A stretch of 64,000 nucleotides of DNA, taken from Catenuloplanes niger. GTDB taxonomy: Bacteria; Actinomycetota; Actinomycetes; Mycobacteriales; Micromonosporaceae. Position numbers and translations under genes: made by a program. Positions 33,742 through 42,515 of this stretch are shown here, one piece after another (the stretch's first letter is position 1; each line of letters starts with the position of its first letter). The notes under the pieces are model-generated. The model was given only the letters and a program-made list of their open reading frames with translations, searched no databases and was not told the DNA's origin. The DNA lies in NCBI RefSeq assembly GCF_031458255.1, contig NZ_JAVDYC010000001.1:868001-932000 (forward strand), read 5' to 3'.

Positions 33742-34409
33742 GCGCCGTCCTGGAGGTCCGGGACCTCAGCGTGCGCTACGCGGGTGCCATCGCGCTCGAC
33801 GGCGTGTCCCTGACCGTGTCCGCCGGGGAGCGGGTCGCGCTGATCGGGGCGAACGGCGCCGGCAAGACCACGCTGGTCCGCGCGGTCTGCGGGCTGGTGC
33901 GCCCCGCGGCCGGGACGGTGACCGTGCGCGGCCGGTGTGCGCAGGTGCCGGAGGGCCGGGAGGTCTTCGGTGATCTCACGGTCGAGGACAACCTGCGGCT
34001 CGGCGGCTGGCGCAACGGCCGCCGGGGCCGGGACACCACGGCGGTCTACGCGCTGTTCCCGGCCCTGGCCGGGCTGCGGCGGCGGCGTGCCGGCACGCTC
34101 TCCGGCGGCCAGCAGCAGATGGTGGCGATCGGCCGGGCGCTGATGGCCCGCCCCGACGTGCTGGTCATCGACGAGCTCAGTCTCGGCCTGGCCCCGCTCG
34201 CGGTCGAGGAGATCACCGGTCACCTGCGCGCGCTGAGCGTGGCGCTGCTGCTGATCGAGCAGAACGCCCGCCTCGCCCTGGACCTGTGCGCGCGTGGCTA
34301 CGTGCTGGAGTCGGGCCGGGTCGCGCTGGCCGGGGACGCGGCCGGGCTGGCCGCCGACCCCCGGGTCGCCGCCGCCTATCTGGGCGGGCACGTGGCGGTG
34401 ACCCCGTGA
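33738..34409 (+). CDS. LivF-type ABC transporter ATPase
   Basis: This 223-aa ATPase has Walker A GANGAGKTT, signature LSGGQQQMVAIGRAL, and Walker B VLVIDELSLGLAP. It lacks the long insertion of LivG, as expected for LivF. It overlaps livG by 4 bp and the permease gene by 4 bp. It is slightly shorter than typical LivF (about 235 aa) because the loop before VPEGREVFGDLTVEDNL is compact. Confidence 0.92.
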   Translation: MSAVLEVRDLSVRYAGAIALDGVSLTVSAGERVALIGANGAGKTTLVRAVCGLVRPAAGTVTVRGRCAQVPEGREVFGDLTVEDNLRLGGWRNGRRGRDTTAVYALFPALAGLRRRRAGTLSGGQQQMVAIGRALMARPDVLVIDELSLGLAPLAVEEITGHLRALSVALLLIEQNARLALDLCARGYVLESGRVALAGDAAGLAADPRVAAAYLGGHVAVTP

Positions 34410-35266
34410 CCGGCCTGGTCGGTTACCTGGTCACCGGGCTCGGCATCGGCGCGGGGTTCGCGCTGGTCGGCAGCGGCCTGGTGGTGATCTACCGGGTGAC
34501 CCGGGTGGTCAACTTCGCGCAGGGCGCGCTGGCCGTGCTGGCCGCGATGCTGACCGCGTCGCTGCTGTCCGCCGGGTTGCCGCACGGGGTGGCGGAGACG
34601 CTGGGGGTGCTGGCCGGGGCGGCCGCCGGGCTGCTGGTCGGGGTGGTGGCGATCGGCCGGCCGGGGACCGCGCCGGGTGCGTCGCTGATCGTCACGCTCG
34701 GGCTGGGCCTGCTGGCCTACGCGGTGGAGATCCTGGTCTGGGGCGACCAGCCGCGGTCGTTCCCCGGGCTCGGTGGCGCGGTCGAGCTGGCCGGCGCCCG
34801 GGTGCAGGTGCACTACCTGCTGATCGTCGCGGTCACGGTCCCGGTGTTCGGCTGCCTGGCGCTGTTCTTCGCCCGCACCGACCTCGGCAAGGCGCTGTCG
34901 GCGTGCGCGTCGAACCCGTACGCGGCCCGGGTCGTCGGCATCGACGTGCGCCGGATGGGGCTGCTGTCGTTCGCGCTCGGCGGCGCGCTGGGCGGGCTGG
35001 CCGGGGTGCTGACCACGCCGGTGCAGCAGGTGACGTTCGACAGCGACGTGGCGCTGATCGTCAACGGGTTCGCCGCGGCGGTGCTCGGCGGGCTCACCCG
35101 GCCGGGTGTGGCGCTGGCCGGTGGGCTGCTGCTCGGGGTGGCGCAGACCGTGGTGGCCGGCTACGGCGGCGGCGCGTACCGGCTGGAGGTGGCCCTGGTG
35201 GTGCTGTTGGCCGTGATGATCGCGCATGCGGTGCGCACCCCGCCGGCCCAGGAGGCGGCCGCATGA
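34406..35266 (+). CDS. LivH-type ABC transporter permease
   Basis: This 286-aa integral membrane protein of the branched-chain amino-acid permease family has about eight helices. It carries the LivH hallmark RVTRVVNFAQGALAVLAAML near the N-terminus and the cytoplasmic loop CASNPYAARVVGIDVRRM that contacts the ATPases, then VNGFAAAVLGGLTRPGVALAGG. GTG start at 34406 overlapping the livF stop. Confidence 0.92.
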   Translation: MTGLVGYLVTGLGIGAGFALVGSGLVVIYRVTRVVNFAQGALAVLAAMLTASLLSAGLPHGVAETLGVLAGAAAGLLVGVVAIGRPGTAPGASLIVTLGLGLLAYAVEILVWGDQPRSFPGLGGAVELAGARVQVHYLLIVAVTVPVFGCLALFFARTDLGKALSACASNPYAARVVGIDVRRMGLLSFALGGALGGLAGVLTTPVQQVTFDSDVALIVNGFAAAVLGGLTRPGVALAGGLLLGVAQTVVAGYGGGAYRLEVALVVLLAVMIAHAVRTPPAQEAAA

Positions 35267-36219
35267 GGGCGGCCTGGATCGCCGCGGGTCTGCTGGCGCT
35301 GGCCGTGCCGGTGCTGCTGCCCGAGCGGCATCTCGCGGTCTACGTGCTGCTGGCCCTGACCGCCACGGTCACGGTCGGCGTGTCGATGCTGATGGGGTAC
35401 GCCGGGCAGGTGTCGCTCGGCCAGGCGTCGTTCTACGCGATCGGCGCGTACGCCGCCGGGCTGCTGGCCACGCACGGGCTGCCGCCGCTGCTCGGGCTGC
35501 TGGCCGCGCCGCTGGTCGCCGCCGCGGCCGCGCTGCTGGTCGGCGCGCCGCTGCTGCGCCTGCGCGGGCACCACCTGGCGTTCGCGACGCTGGCCGTGCA
35601 GCTGATCCTGCTCGGGCTGCTCAGCCGGGGCGAGTGGGCCGGCGGCGCGATCGGCCTGCAGGGCATCCCGCGGTTCTCGGCCGGCGGCGTGCAGCTGCGC
35701 GACGACCTCGGCTACGCCTATCTCGCGCTGGCGGTGCTGGCCGTGGTGATGCTGGTCTACCGCAACGTGGTCGTCTCCCGGGTCGGCCGGGCGCTGCGGG
35801 CCGCCGCCACCGGGGAGGCCGCCGCGGCCGCCTGCGGGGTGCCGGTCGGCCGTTACCGGCTGGCGGTCTTCGCGCTCTCCGCCGCGTTCGCCGGGCTGGC
35901 CGGTGGCGTGTACGCGTTCTACCTCGGTTACCTGTCACCGGGTTCGTTCCCGGTGCTGCTGTCCATCGAGTTCGTGGTGATGGCGGCCGTCGGCGGGCTG
36001 GGCACCGTCGCCGGCCCGCTGGTCGGCGCCGGCGTGATCACGGTGCTGGTGCAGGCGCTGACCCTGCTCGGCACCCAGCCCGGCATGCCCGGGTACGCGC
36101 CGGCCGTGCTCTCCTACGCCGTCTACGGTCTCGTCCTCGTCGTCGCGGTGCTCTACCTGCCGCGCGGCATCGTCCCGTCCGTCCACAGCGCACTGCGGAT
36201 CCCGAGGGGGAAGTCGTGA
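35263..36219 (+). CDS. LivM-type ABC transporter permease
   Basis: This 318-aa permease has the LivM hallmark LMGYAGQVSLGQASFYAIGAY, the coupling loop VSRVGRALRAAATGEAAAAA followed by CGVPVGRYRL, and the C-terminal IEFVVMAAVGGLGTVAGPLVGA. It completes a five-gene importer with the binding protein, two ATPases and LivH. ATG overlaps the livH stop by 4 bp. Confidence 0.92.
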   Translation: MRAAWIAAGLLALAVPVLLPERHLAVYVLLALTATVTVGVSMLMGYAGQVSLGQASFYAIGAYAAGLLATHGLPPLLGLLAAPLVAAAAALLVGAPLLRLRGHHLAFATLAVQLILLGLLSRGEWAGGAIGLQGIPRFSAGGVQLRDDLGYAYLALAVLAVVMLVYRNVVVSRVGRALRAAATGEAAAAACGVPVGRYRLAVFALSAAFAGLAGGVYAFYLGYLSPGSFPVLLSIEFVVMAAVGGLGTVAGPLVGAGVITVLVQALTLLGTQPGMPGYAPAVLSYAVYGLVLVVAVLYLPRGIVPSVHSALRIPRGKS

Positions 36220-37127
36220 ATCTGACCGGCAGGGTGGCCATCGTGACCGGCGCCGCGCGCGGGCTCGGCCTGGCCTACGCGCGGGCGCTCGGCGCGGCCG
36301 GCGCCGCGGTCGTGGTCAACGACGCGGACGAGGCGGGCGCGGCCGCGGCGGCCGCCGGGATCGAGGCGGCCGGCGGGCGGGCGGTGGCCGCGCCCGGCGC
36401 GGTGGGGCCGAGCGACGTCGCCGAGGCGCTCACCGAGCGGGCGGTGGCCACGTTCGGCCGGCTGGACGTGCTGGTGACCAACGCGGGTGTGCTGCGCGAC
36501 CGGATCCTGTGGAAGATGACCGACGAGGAGTTCGACGAGGTCGTCGCCGTGCACCTGCGCGGCACGTTCACCTGTGTGCGGGCCGCCGTGCGGCGGATGC
36601 GGGCCCAGAGCGAAGGTGGCCGGGTCATCACGGTCGGCTCCCCGGCCGGGCAGCGCGGCAACCCGGGCCAGACCAACTACGCGGCGGCCAAGGCCGCGGT
36701 CGTCGGCATGACGCGTACCTGGGCGCTGGAGTGCGCCCGTGACCGGATCACCGTCAACGCGGTCGTGCCGGTCGCCGCGACCGCGATGACCGCGACCATC
36801 CCGGCCTTCGCCCCGCACGTGGCGGCCTGGCGGGAGCGGGGCGTGCCGTTGCCGGACTGGCTGCGCGCCGGGGAGGGGTTCGGCACCGTGGAGGACGCGG
36901 CCGGGCTGGTCGTCTTCCTCGCCTCCGCGGCGTCGGCCGGGATCACCGGGCAGGCGATCGGGGTCGGCGGTGACCGGCTGACGCTGTGGACGCACCCGGC
37001 CGAGGCGGTGGCCGCGCACCGGGACGGCGGCTGGGACGCCGACGGTGTCGCCGGCGTGTGGGAGCCGGTGTTCGGCGCGGCGGTGCAACCGGTCGGGATC
37101 CCGGCCCCGCGGGAGCCACGGCCATGA
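36216..37127 (+). CDS. SDR dehydrogenase resembling type II 3-hydroxyacyl-CoA dehydrogenases
   Basis: This 303-aa SDR carries VTGAARGLGLAYARALG, VTNAGVLRDRILWKMTDEEF, which is close to the dehydrogenase part of peroxisomal multifunctional enzyme 2, and YAAAKAAVVGMTRTWALE. GITGQAIGVGGDRLTLW follows, with a C-terminal extension. In this operon, beside an acyl-CoA ligase and MaoC hydratase, a 3-hydroxyacyl-CoA oxidation role is likely (inference). GTG start overlapping the livM stop. Confidence 0.85.
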   Translation: MNLTGRVAIVTGAARGLGLAYARALGAAGAAVVVNDADEAGAAAAAAGIEAAGGRAVAAPGAVGPSDVAEALTERAVATFGRLDVLVTNAGVLRDRILWKMTDEEFDEVVAVHLRGTFTCVRAAVRRMRAQSEGGRVITVGSPAGQRGNPGQTNYAAAKAAVVGMTRTWALECARDRITVNAVVPVAATAMTATIPAFAPHVAAWRERGVPLPDWLRAGEGFGTVEDAAGLVVFLASAASAGITGQAIGVGGDRLTLWTHPAEAVAAHRDGGWDADGVAGVWEPVFGAAVQPVGIPAPREPRP

Positions 37128-38011
37128 CCGGGTACGCCGCGATCGACATGCACGTGCACGTCGAGGTGTCGGCGGACGGGCACCCGTCGCTGCCGGCGCA
37201 CCTGATGGCCGCCTCGGCGGCCTACTTCAAGGTGGCCGGCGACGCGCGGCAGCCCGGGGTGGACGAGATCGCCGCCTACTACCGCGAGCGCCGGATGGCC
37301 GCGGTGGTCTTCACCGTCGACGCGGAGACGGCGACCGGGCATCCGCCGATCGCCAGCGAGGAGATCGCCGACGCCTGCGCCGGGCACCCGGGCACGCTGA
37401 TCCCGTTCGGCAGCGTCGACCCGTGGCGGGGACGGGCGGCGGTGCGGCAGGCCCGCCGGCTGGTCGAGCGGCACGGGGTGCGCGGCTTCAAGTTCCATCC
37501 GAGTCTGCAGGCCTTCTCCGTCAACGACCGGATGGCGTACCCGCTGTACGAACAGCTCGAGGCGTCGGGTGCCATCGCGCTGTTCCACAGTGGGCAGACC
37601 GGGATCGGGGCCGGCACGCCGGGCGGGTCGGGCATCCGGCTGCGGTACGCCAATCCGCTCGACCTCGACGACGTGGCCGCGGACTTCCCGGACCTGCGGA
37701 TCGTCATCGCGCACCCGTCGTTCCCGTGGCAGGACGAGGCGCTGGCGGTGGCCACCCACAAGCCGAACGTCCACATCGACCTGTCCGGCTGGTCACCGAA
37801 GTACTTCCCGCCGCAACTGGTCCGCTACGCCAACACGCTGCTGGCCGACCGGGTGCTGTTCGGCTCCGACTTCCCGGTGCTGACCCCGGACCGCTGGCTG
37901 GCCGACTTCGCCGCGCTGGACATCAGACCGGAGGTACGGCCGAAGATCCTGCACGGCAACGCGGCCCGGCTGCTCGGGCTGACCGCACCCGGGGAGCGCG
38001 CCGATGCGTAA
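37124..38011 (+). CDS. Amidohydrolase-2 family metal-dependent hydrolase/decarboxylase
   Basis: This 295-aa TIM-barrel protein of the ACMSD-like amidohydrolase group has the metal motif IDMHVHVE, FKFHPSLQAF, RIVIAHPSFPWQDEA and the metal Asp in VLFGSDFPVLTPDRWLADF. Members decarboxylate or hydrolyse ring compounds; which one applies here is not clear. Overlaps the preceding SDR by 4 bp and the ligase gene by 8 bp, so it is certainly part of the operon. Confidence 0.87.
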   Translation: MTGYAAIDMHVHVEVSADGHPSLPAHLMAASAAYFKVAGDARQPGVDEIAAYYRERRMAAVVFTVDAETATGHPPIASEEIADACAGHPGTLIPFGSVDPWRGRAAVRQARRLVERHGVRGFKFHPSLQAFSVNDRMAYPLYEQLEASGAIALFHSGQTGIGAGTPGGSGIRLRYANPLDLDDVAADFPDLRIVIAHPSFPWQDEALAVATHKPNVHIDLSGWSPKYFPPQLVRYANTLLADRVLFGSDFPVLTPDRWLADFAALDIRPEVRPKILHGNAARLLGLTAPGERADA

Positions 38012-39560
38012 CCAGGGCGTCGGGTCGTGGGCGGCCCGCCGGGCCCGGATGGCCCCGGACCGGGTCGCGCTGATCCACGAGGGACGGCAACACACCTACG
38101 GCGAGGTGGCCGCCCGGGCGAACGCGCTGGCGCACCGGCTGGCCGGGCTCGGCGTGCGCCGCGGCGACCGGGTCGCCCACCTCGGGCCGAACCAGCCCGG
38201 GTTCCTGGACGCGCTGTTCGCCACCGGCCTGCTCGGCGCCGTGTTCGTGCCGCTGAACACCCGGCTGGCCGCGCCGGAGCTGGACTACATCATCGGCGAC
38301 TGCGGCGCGCGGGTGCTGCTGTGGACACCCGGCTGCGAGGCGACGGTGGCGCGGCTGCGCGCGGACGCGCGGGCCGTACCGCTCGGCGAGGCCGGTGGCA
38401 CGGACGGCGGCACGACCGGCGGCACGACCGGCGGCACGGCCGGCGGCGCGGCCGGCGGCGCGGCCGGCGGCGCGGCCGGCGGGCCGGTGGACGTGGACGT
38501 CACCGACGCCGAGACCTGCATGATCATGTACACGTCGGGGACCACCGGGCGGCCCAAGGGCGCGATGCTCACCCACGCCAACATCGCTTGGAACTGCGTG
38601 AACCTGCTCATCGACGTCGACCTCGCCAGCGACGAGGTCACCCTGGTCAGCGCACCGATGTTCCACGTCGCCGCGCTCAACCAGACCGTGCTGCCCACCT
38701 TCCTCAAGGGCGGCACCTGCGTGCTGACCGGCGGCTTCGACCCGGAGGCGACGCTCGACCTGATCGCCGCGTACCGGGTCACCTGCCTGTTCGGCGTGCC
38801 CGCGATGTTCGCCGCGATCGCCCGGTCACCGCGGTTCGGCACCGCCGACCTCGGCTCGGTGCGGTCGCTGCTCTGCGGCGGCGCGCCGGTCCCGGAACCG
38901 CTGATCGCCGCCTACCAGCGGCGCGGGCTGACGTTCCTGCAGGGGTACGGGATGACGGAGTGCTCCCCCGGCGCGCTGTTCCTGCGCGCGCCGGAGAGCG
39001 TGCGCAAGGCCGGGTCGGCGGGCACGCCGGTGTTCTTCGGCGACGTGCGGGTGACCACCCCGGACGGCGGCGACGCCGGGCCCGGCGAGACCGGGGAGAT
39101 TCTGGTGCGGGGGCCGACGGTGATGGCCGGTTACTGGGGGGCGCCCGCCGAGACGCGCGCGGTGCTGGGCGACGACGGCTGGCTGCGCACCGGCGACCTG
39201 GCGGTCACCGACACCGACGGCTTCGTCTACGTCCGCGACCGGGTCAAAGACATGATCATCTCGGGTGGGGAGAACGTCTACCCGGCCGAGGTGGAGGCCG
39301 CGCTGCTGGCCCACCCCGCGGTCGCCGAGTGTGCCGTGGTCGGGGTGCCCGACGCGCGCTGGGGCGAGGTCGGCCGCGCGTTCGTGGTGCCCGCCGCCGC
39401 GGTGGAGGCCGCCGAGCTGCTCGCCTTCCTCGACGGCCGGATCGCCCGCTACAAGATCCCGAAGTCCGTCGTGTTCGCCGAGACGCTGCCGCGTACCGCC
39501 TCGGGCAAGGTCGTCAAGGCGCGGCTGCGGGCGCCCGTCCCCGATCGGAGGAACCCATGA
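38004..39560 (+). CDS. AMP-dependent acyl-CoA synthetase
   Basis: This 518-aa ANL-superfamily ligase activates a carboxylic acid to its CoA thioester. Motifs: P-loop YTSGTTGRPKGAML, GYGMTECSPGALFL (A5), RTGDLAVTDTDGFVYVRDR, KDMIISGGENVYPAEVE (hinge) and the catalytic Lys in RTASGKVVKARL. Residues about 131-161 are an insert built of 4-residue units GGTT/GGTA/GGAA, encoded by a 12-bp tandem repeat, just before the P-loop. Overlaps the amidohydrolase gene by 8 bp. Confidence 0.92.
   Translation: MRNQGVGSWAARRARMAPDRVALIHEGRQHTYGEVAARANALAHRLAGLGVRRGDRVAHLGPNQPGFLDALFATGLLGAVFVPLNTRLAAPELDYIIGDCGARVLLWTPGCEATVARLRADARAVPLGEAGGTDGGTTGGTTGGTAGGAAGGAAGGAAGGPVDVDVTDAETCMIMYTSGTTGRPKGAMLTHANIAWNCVNLLIDVDLASDEVTLVSAPMFHVAALNQTVLPTFLKGGTCVLTGGFDPEATLDLIAAYRVTCLFGVPAMFAAIARSPRFGTADLGSVRSLLCGGAPVPEPLIAAYQRRGLTFLQGYGMTECSPGALFLRAPESVRKAGSAGTPVFFGDVRVTTPDGGDAGPGETGEILVRGPTVMAGYWGAPAETRAVLGDDGWLRTGDLAVTDTDGFVYVRDRVKDMIISGGENVYPAEVEAALLAHPAVAECAVVGVPDARWGEVGRAFVVPAAAVEAAELLAFLDGRIARYKIPKSVVFAETLPRTASGKVVKARLRAPVPDRRNP
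38394..38477 (+). repeat. In-frame 12-bp tandem repeat inside the acyl-CoA synthetase gene
   Basis: Seven units of 12 bp: GGTGGCACGGAC, GGCGGCACGACC twice, GGCGGCACGGCC, then GGCGGCGCGGCC three times. Each encodes Gly-Gly-X-X. The identical adjacent copies indicate recent slippage; unit loss or gain would keep the frame. Confidence 0.85.
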
Positions 39561-40015
39561 CCACCACCGTGCGCGGGCTCGGCGAGCTCGCCGGGACCGC
39601 CGGACTCGACCTCGGCCACAGCGACTGGATCGAGGTCACCCAGCAGCGCGTCGACACCTTCGCCGACGCCACCGGCGACCACCAGTGGATCCACGTCGAC
39701 CCGGTACGGGCGGCGGCCGGCCCGTTCGGCGGCACCATCGCGCACGGCTACCTGACCCTGGCGCTGGTCATTCCGCTCTGGACGTCACTGCTGGTCGTCG
39801 AGGACGTGGCGATGGCGGTGAACTACGGCCTCAACCGGGTCCGGTTCCCCTCCCCGGTCCCCGCCGGGTCGAAGGTGCGGCTGCACGCCGCCGTGCTGCA
39901 CGCCCGGGAGGTGGCCGGCGACGGGGTGGAGCTGACCGTGGCGATGACCGTGCACCGCGAGGGTGCCACGAAACCCGCCGTGGCCGCCGAGGCCGTCTAC
40001 CGCTACTACGCGTGA
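39557..40015 (+). CDS. MaoC-like enoyl-CoA hydratase
   Basis: This 152-aa hot-dog-fold protein has the hydratase-2 motif FADATGDHQWIHVDP, with catalytic Asp and His (about 35-49), followed by GPFGGTIAHGYLTLALV and GLNRVRFPSPVPAGS. It would hydrate a trans-2-enoyl-CoA made from the ligase product. It is the last gene of the operon, overlapping the ligase stop by 4 bp. Confidence 0.9.
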   Translation: MTTTVRGLGELAGTAGLDLGHSDWIEVTQQRVDTFADATGDHQWIHVDPVRAAAGPFGGTIAHGYLTLALVIPLWTSLLVVEDVAMAVNYGLNRVRFPSPVPAGSKVRLHAAVLHAREVAGDGVELTVAMTVHREGATKPAVAAEAVYRYYA

Positions 40016-40016
40016 G

Positions 40017-40048
40017 GCCGCGCCCGGACCCGCAGGCCCGGGCGCGGC
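40017..40048. terminator. Terminator at the end of the catabolic operon
   Basis: GCCGCGCCCGG (40017-40027) pairs with CCGGGCGCGGC (40038-40048), an 11-bp stem directly after the MaoC stop and before the convergent hydrolase gene. Confidence 0.65.
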
Positions 40049-40054
40049 GACGGA

Positions 40055-41509
40055 TCAACGCGCCTCGGCCCGGCACCACCGGTCGTGCGCCGGGCGCTCG
40101 CCGGTGACGAGGAACGACTCCACCGCCGTGTTCAGGCAGCGGTTCGGCGTGAAGACGAACGCGCCGTGACCGCCCTGGTCGGCGTGCACCATGACGGCGC
40201 GGTCGCCGAGCGCCCGCCGCATGCTGCGTGCGCCGGACAGCGGCGTGCCCGGGTCCCGGTCGTTCTGCGCGATCAGGACGGTGGCCGGCCCCCGGTCGCC
40301 GATGCGGACCGGCGGCTCCACCGGGTCGCGCCAGAACGCGCACGGCTGGATGTTGGCCGCCGCCGCGCCGAACAGCGGGTAGCGGATCCGGTCGGCCGCG
40401 ACGTTGGCCCGGTAGACGCCGACCGCCGTCGGCCAGCGCGAGTCGGCGCAGACGGTGTGGAGACGCGCGGCGATCGCGTTCTCCGGATCCGGTGCCGGTG
40501 CCGGGGCCGCGTCGACGACCGGTAGCGGCTGGTTCTCGGCCAGGGCCTTCCATGAGGCGGCCATCAGCGGGAACCGCCGGTCGTCGTAGCTGTAGATGAA
40601 CGAGAACAGCCGGAAGGACGCGCCGTCCACGCCCTGCACGGGCGCGCGGTCGAGCCGGCCGGCGAGGTCGAGGTAGGTCGCCCGGACCTGTGCCGGGGTG
40701 CGGCCGAGCCGGTACTCGGGGCGGGCCGCCGCCCACGCCGCGAAGTCCGGGAACCGTTCCTCGAAGCCGCGCCCGTACGCGCGGCCGCCGTCGACGTCCC
40801 AGCCCTTCTCGTGCAGGCTGCTGTCCAACACGACTCGGTCGGTGGTGTGCGGGAACAGCGTGGTGTAGACCGCGCCCAGGTAGGTGCCGTACGAGTAGCC
40901 GAGGAACGACGCCGTCCGCTCGCCGAGCGCGACCCGTACCCGGTCCAGGTCACGGGCCGCGTTGGCGGTGGAGACGTGCGGCAGCATCCACGCCGACGTG
41001 GACGCCGCGCACTGCCCGGCGATGCGGTGCGCCTGCCGCGCCCACGCGGTCACGTCGTCCGGCGTCACCGCGTACGGCGGGATGTTGCCCCTGATGATCT
41101 GCTCGGGGGTCAGGTCGCAGGTGACCGGCGTGCTGCGGCCGACGCCACGCGGGTCGATGCCGATCAGGTCGTAGGCGTCCCGCACGCTCCGCGGCAGGCC
41201 CTCGGCCACCAGCGCCGCCGGGAAGTCACGGCCCGCCACGCCCGGCCCGCCCGGGTTGGTGAACAGCACGCCGCGGCGCTTCTCCGGGGCCGTGCTCCTG
41301 ATCCGTGAGATCGCGATCTCGATGGTCCGGCCGTCCGGATTCCGGTAGTCCAGCGGCACCCGCAGCGCCCCGCACTCCGCGCCGGGGATGTCCGGGCACT
41401 GTTCCCAGCTCACCGCGCCGGGTGCGGCGTCGCGGGACTCCGCGTGGGCCACCCCGGTGACGGCGAGCGCCGCCACCGCGGTGACGATCATGGCTAAGGC
41501 CTTTCGCAT
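40055..41509 (-). CDS. Secreted alpha/beta hydrolase, tripeptidyl-aminopeptidase (TAP/SlpD) type
   Basis: This 484-aa exported serine hydrolase has a Sec signal (MRKALAMIVTAVAALAVTGV, cleaved after AHA). The core shows FTNPGGPGVAGRDF (oxyanion), YDLIGIDPRGVGRSTPVTC, the nucleophile elbow GYSYGTYLG, Asp in LIAQNDRDPGTP and His in DQGGHGAF, with the TAP-like C-terminal domain. It probably releases peptides or cleaves esters outside the cell. A weak ribosome site GAGGTAGC lies before the ATG. Confidence 0.9.
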   Translation of the reverse strand: MRKALAMIVTAVAALAVTGVAHAESRDAAPGAVSWEQCPDIPGAECGALRVPLDYRNPDGRTIEIAISRIRSTAPEKRRGVLFTNPGGPGVAGRDFPAALVAEGLPRSVRDAYDLIGIDPRGVGRSTPVTCDLTPEQIIRGNIPPYAVTPDDVTAWARQAHRIAGQCAASTSAWMLPHVSTANAARDLDRVRVALGERTASFLGYSYGTYLGAVYTTLFPHTTDRVVLDSSLHEKGWDVDGGRAYGRGFEERFPDFAAWAAARPEYRLGRTPAQVRATYLDLAGRLDRAPVQGVDGASFRLFSFIYSYDDRRFPLMAASWKALAENQPLPVVDAAPAPAPDPENAIAARLHTVCADSRWPTAVGVYRANVAADRIRYPLFGAAAANIQPCAFWRDPVEPPVRIGDRGPATVLIAQNDRDPGTPLSGARSMRRALGDRAVMVHADQGGHGAFVFTPNRCLNTAVESFLVTGERPAHDRWCRAEAR

Positions 41510-41590
41510 GTGCTACCTCTCTGCTGTGGGCACGCCGCAGCGCGCCGGATGCCCGTCCTGCGGTCCGGCGTCGGGGGGTGGTGGAAGGTG

Positions 41591-42319
41591 CTAGGGGGTC
41601 ATCCGGACGAGGACGTCGATCTGCGCGGGGTTGTAGAACTCGGTGATCGCCTGGCCGACCACGTCGAGGGCGGCGTCCGGCCCCAGCGGCGCGCCGGAGT
41701 ACAGGCCCCACGGCTGCGGGAACATGGCCTGCTGCCGCTGGATGATCGGTGCGGCGCGCAGCCGGTCGGCCAGGTCCTGCCGGGTCCGGGCGTCCGCGTC
41801 CGCGGGAAGAGCGTCGAACTCGATCACCGCGGGGTCCCGTGAGTACTCCCGCAGCGTTCCGGCCAGGGCCTTCAGGTCCGCCGCCGGCACCACCCGCGCC
41901 AGCACGACCGCGATCATGCGGGCGGTCGGCGTCAGGTCGTCGTCGGCGTCCGCCTCCGCGACGGCCTGCGCGACCTCGGCAGGCAGGTCGGCCGGCACCT
42001 GCTCACGCAGGATGAGCCTGAGCTCCCGGCGGACCCGCTGCAACCGGCGGACCGTCGCGGACAGCTCCGCGTCGAGCCGCGCCAGCGACTGCGTCAGGTC
42101 CTCATCCGCCTCGTCCAGCGCGGCGACCTGACTCAGCGACAGCCCGAGGTCGGTCAGCCGCTTGATCCGCAGCACCCGCACCAGGTGCACCGCGCCGTAG
42201 CTCTTGTAGCCGTTGGACGCCCGCGCAGGCTCCGCGAGCACCCCGACGTCGTGGTAGTGCCGGATGGTGCGCAGCGTCGTGCCGGTGAGCTCGGCCAACT
42301 CACGGGTACTCCACCCCAA
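41591..42319 (-). CDS. MerR-family transcriptional regulator
   Basis: This 242-aa MerR protein starts at TTG (MGWSTRELAELTGTTLRTIR). The winged HTH continues HYHDVGVLAEPARASNGYKS and the dimerisation coiled-coil includes LDEADEDLTQSLARLDAELS. The C-terminal domain carries PTARMIAVVLARVVPAADLK and resembles ligand-sensing MerR regulators. There is no Cys-rich metal site. It is divergent from the VOC gene and downstream of nothing obvious on its strand. Confidence 0.85.
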   Translation of the reverse strand: MGWSTRELAELTGTTLRTIRHYHDVGVLAEPARASNGYKSYGAVHLVRVLRIKRLTDLGLSLSQVAALDEADEDLTQSLARLDAELSATVRRLQRVRRELRLILREQVPADLPAEVAQAVAEADADDDLTPTARMIAVVLARVVPAADLKALAGTLREYSRDPAVIEFDALPADADARTRQDLADRLRAAPIIQRQQAMFPQPWGLYSGAPLGPDAALDVVGQAITEFYNPAQIDVLVRMTP

Positions 42320-42515
42320 CGCCGCCCCCTCTCATCGCTGTCCGCCGACACCGATCATTGAAGGCCATGCCGTAACGGCACAGTCAAGCCGTGACCGCCG
42401 CAGACGCCGTAGGGCGCGCGAAAAGATCCGGTCCGCGGATGTCGAGAACCGGGCCGGCCGCTCCGACCTCTGTGCTGGGCGCCGGCCGTCGGCGTCCGGT
42501 CAGGAGGGAACGATC

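Noticed and set aside
38394-38477. Tandem repeat considered as a CRISPR-like array
   Set aside because: 12-bp contiguous units without spacers, inside an intact gene and in frame.
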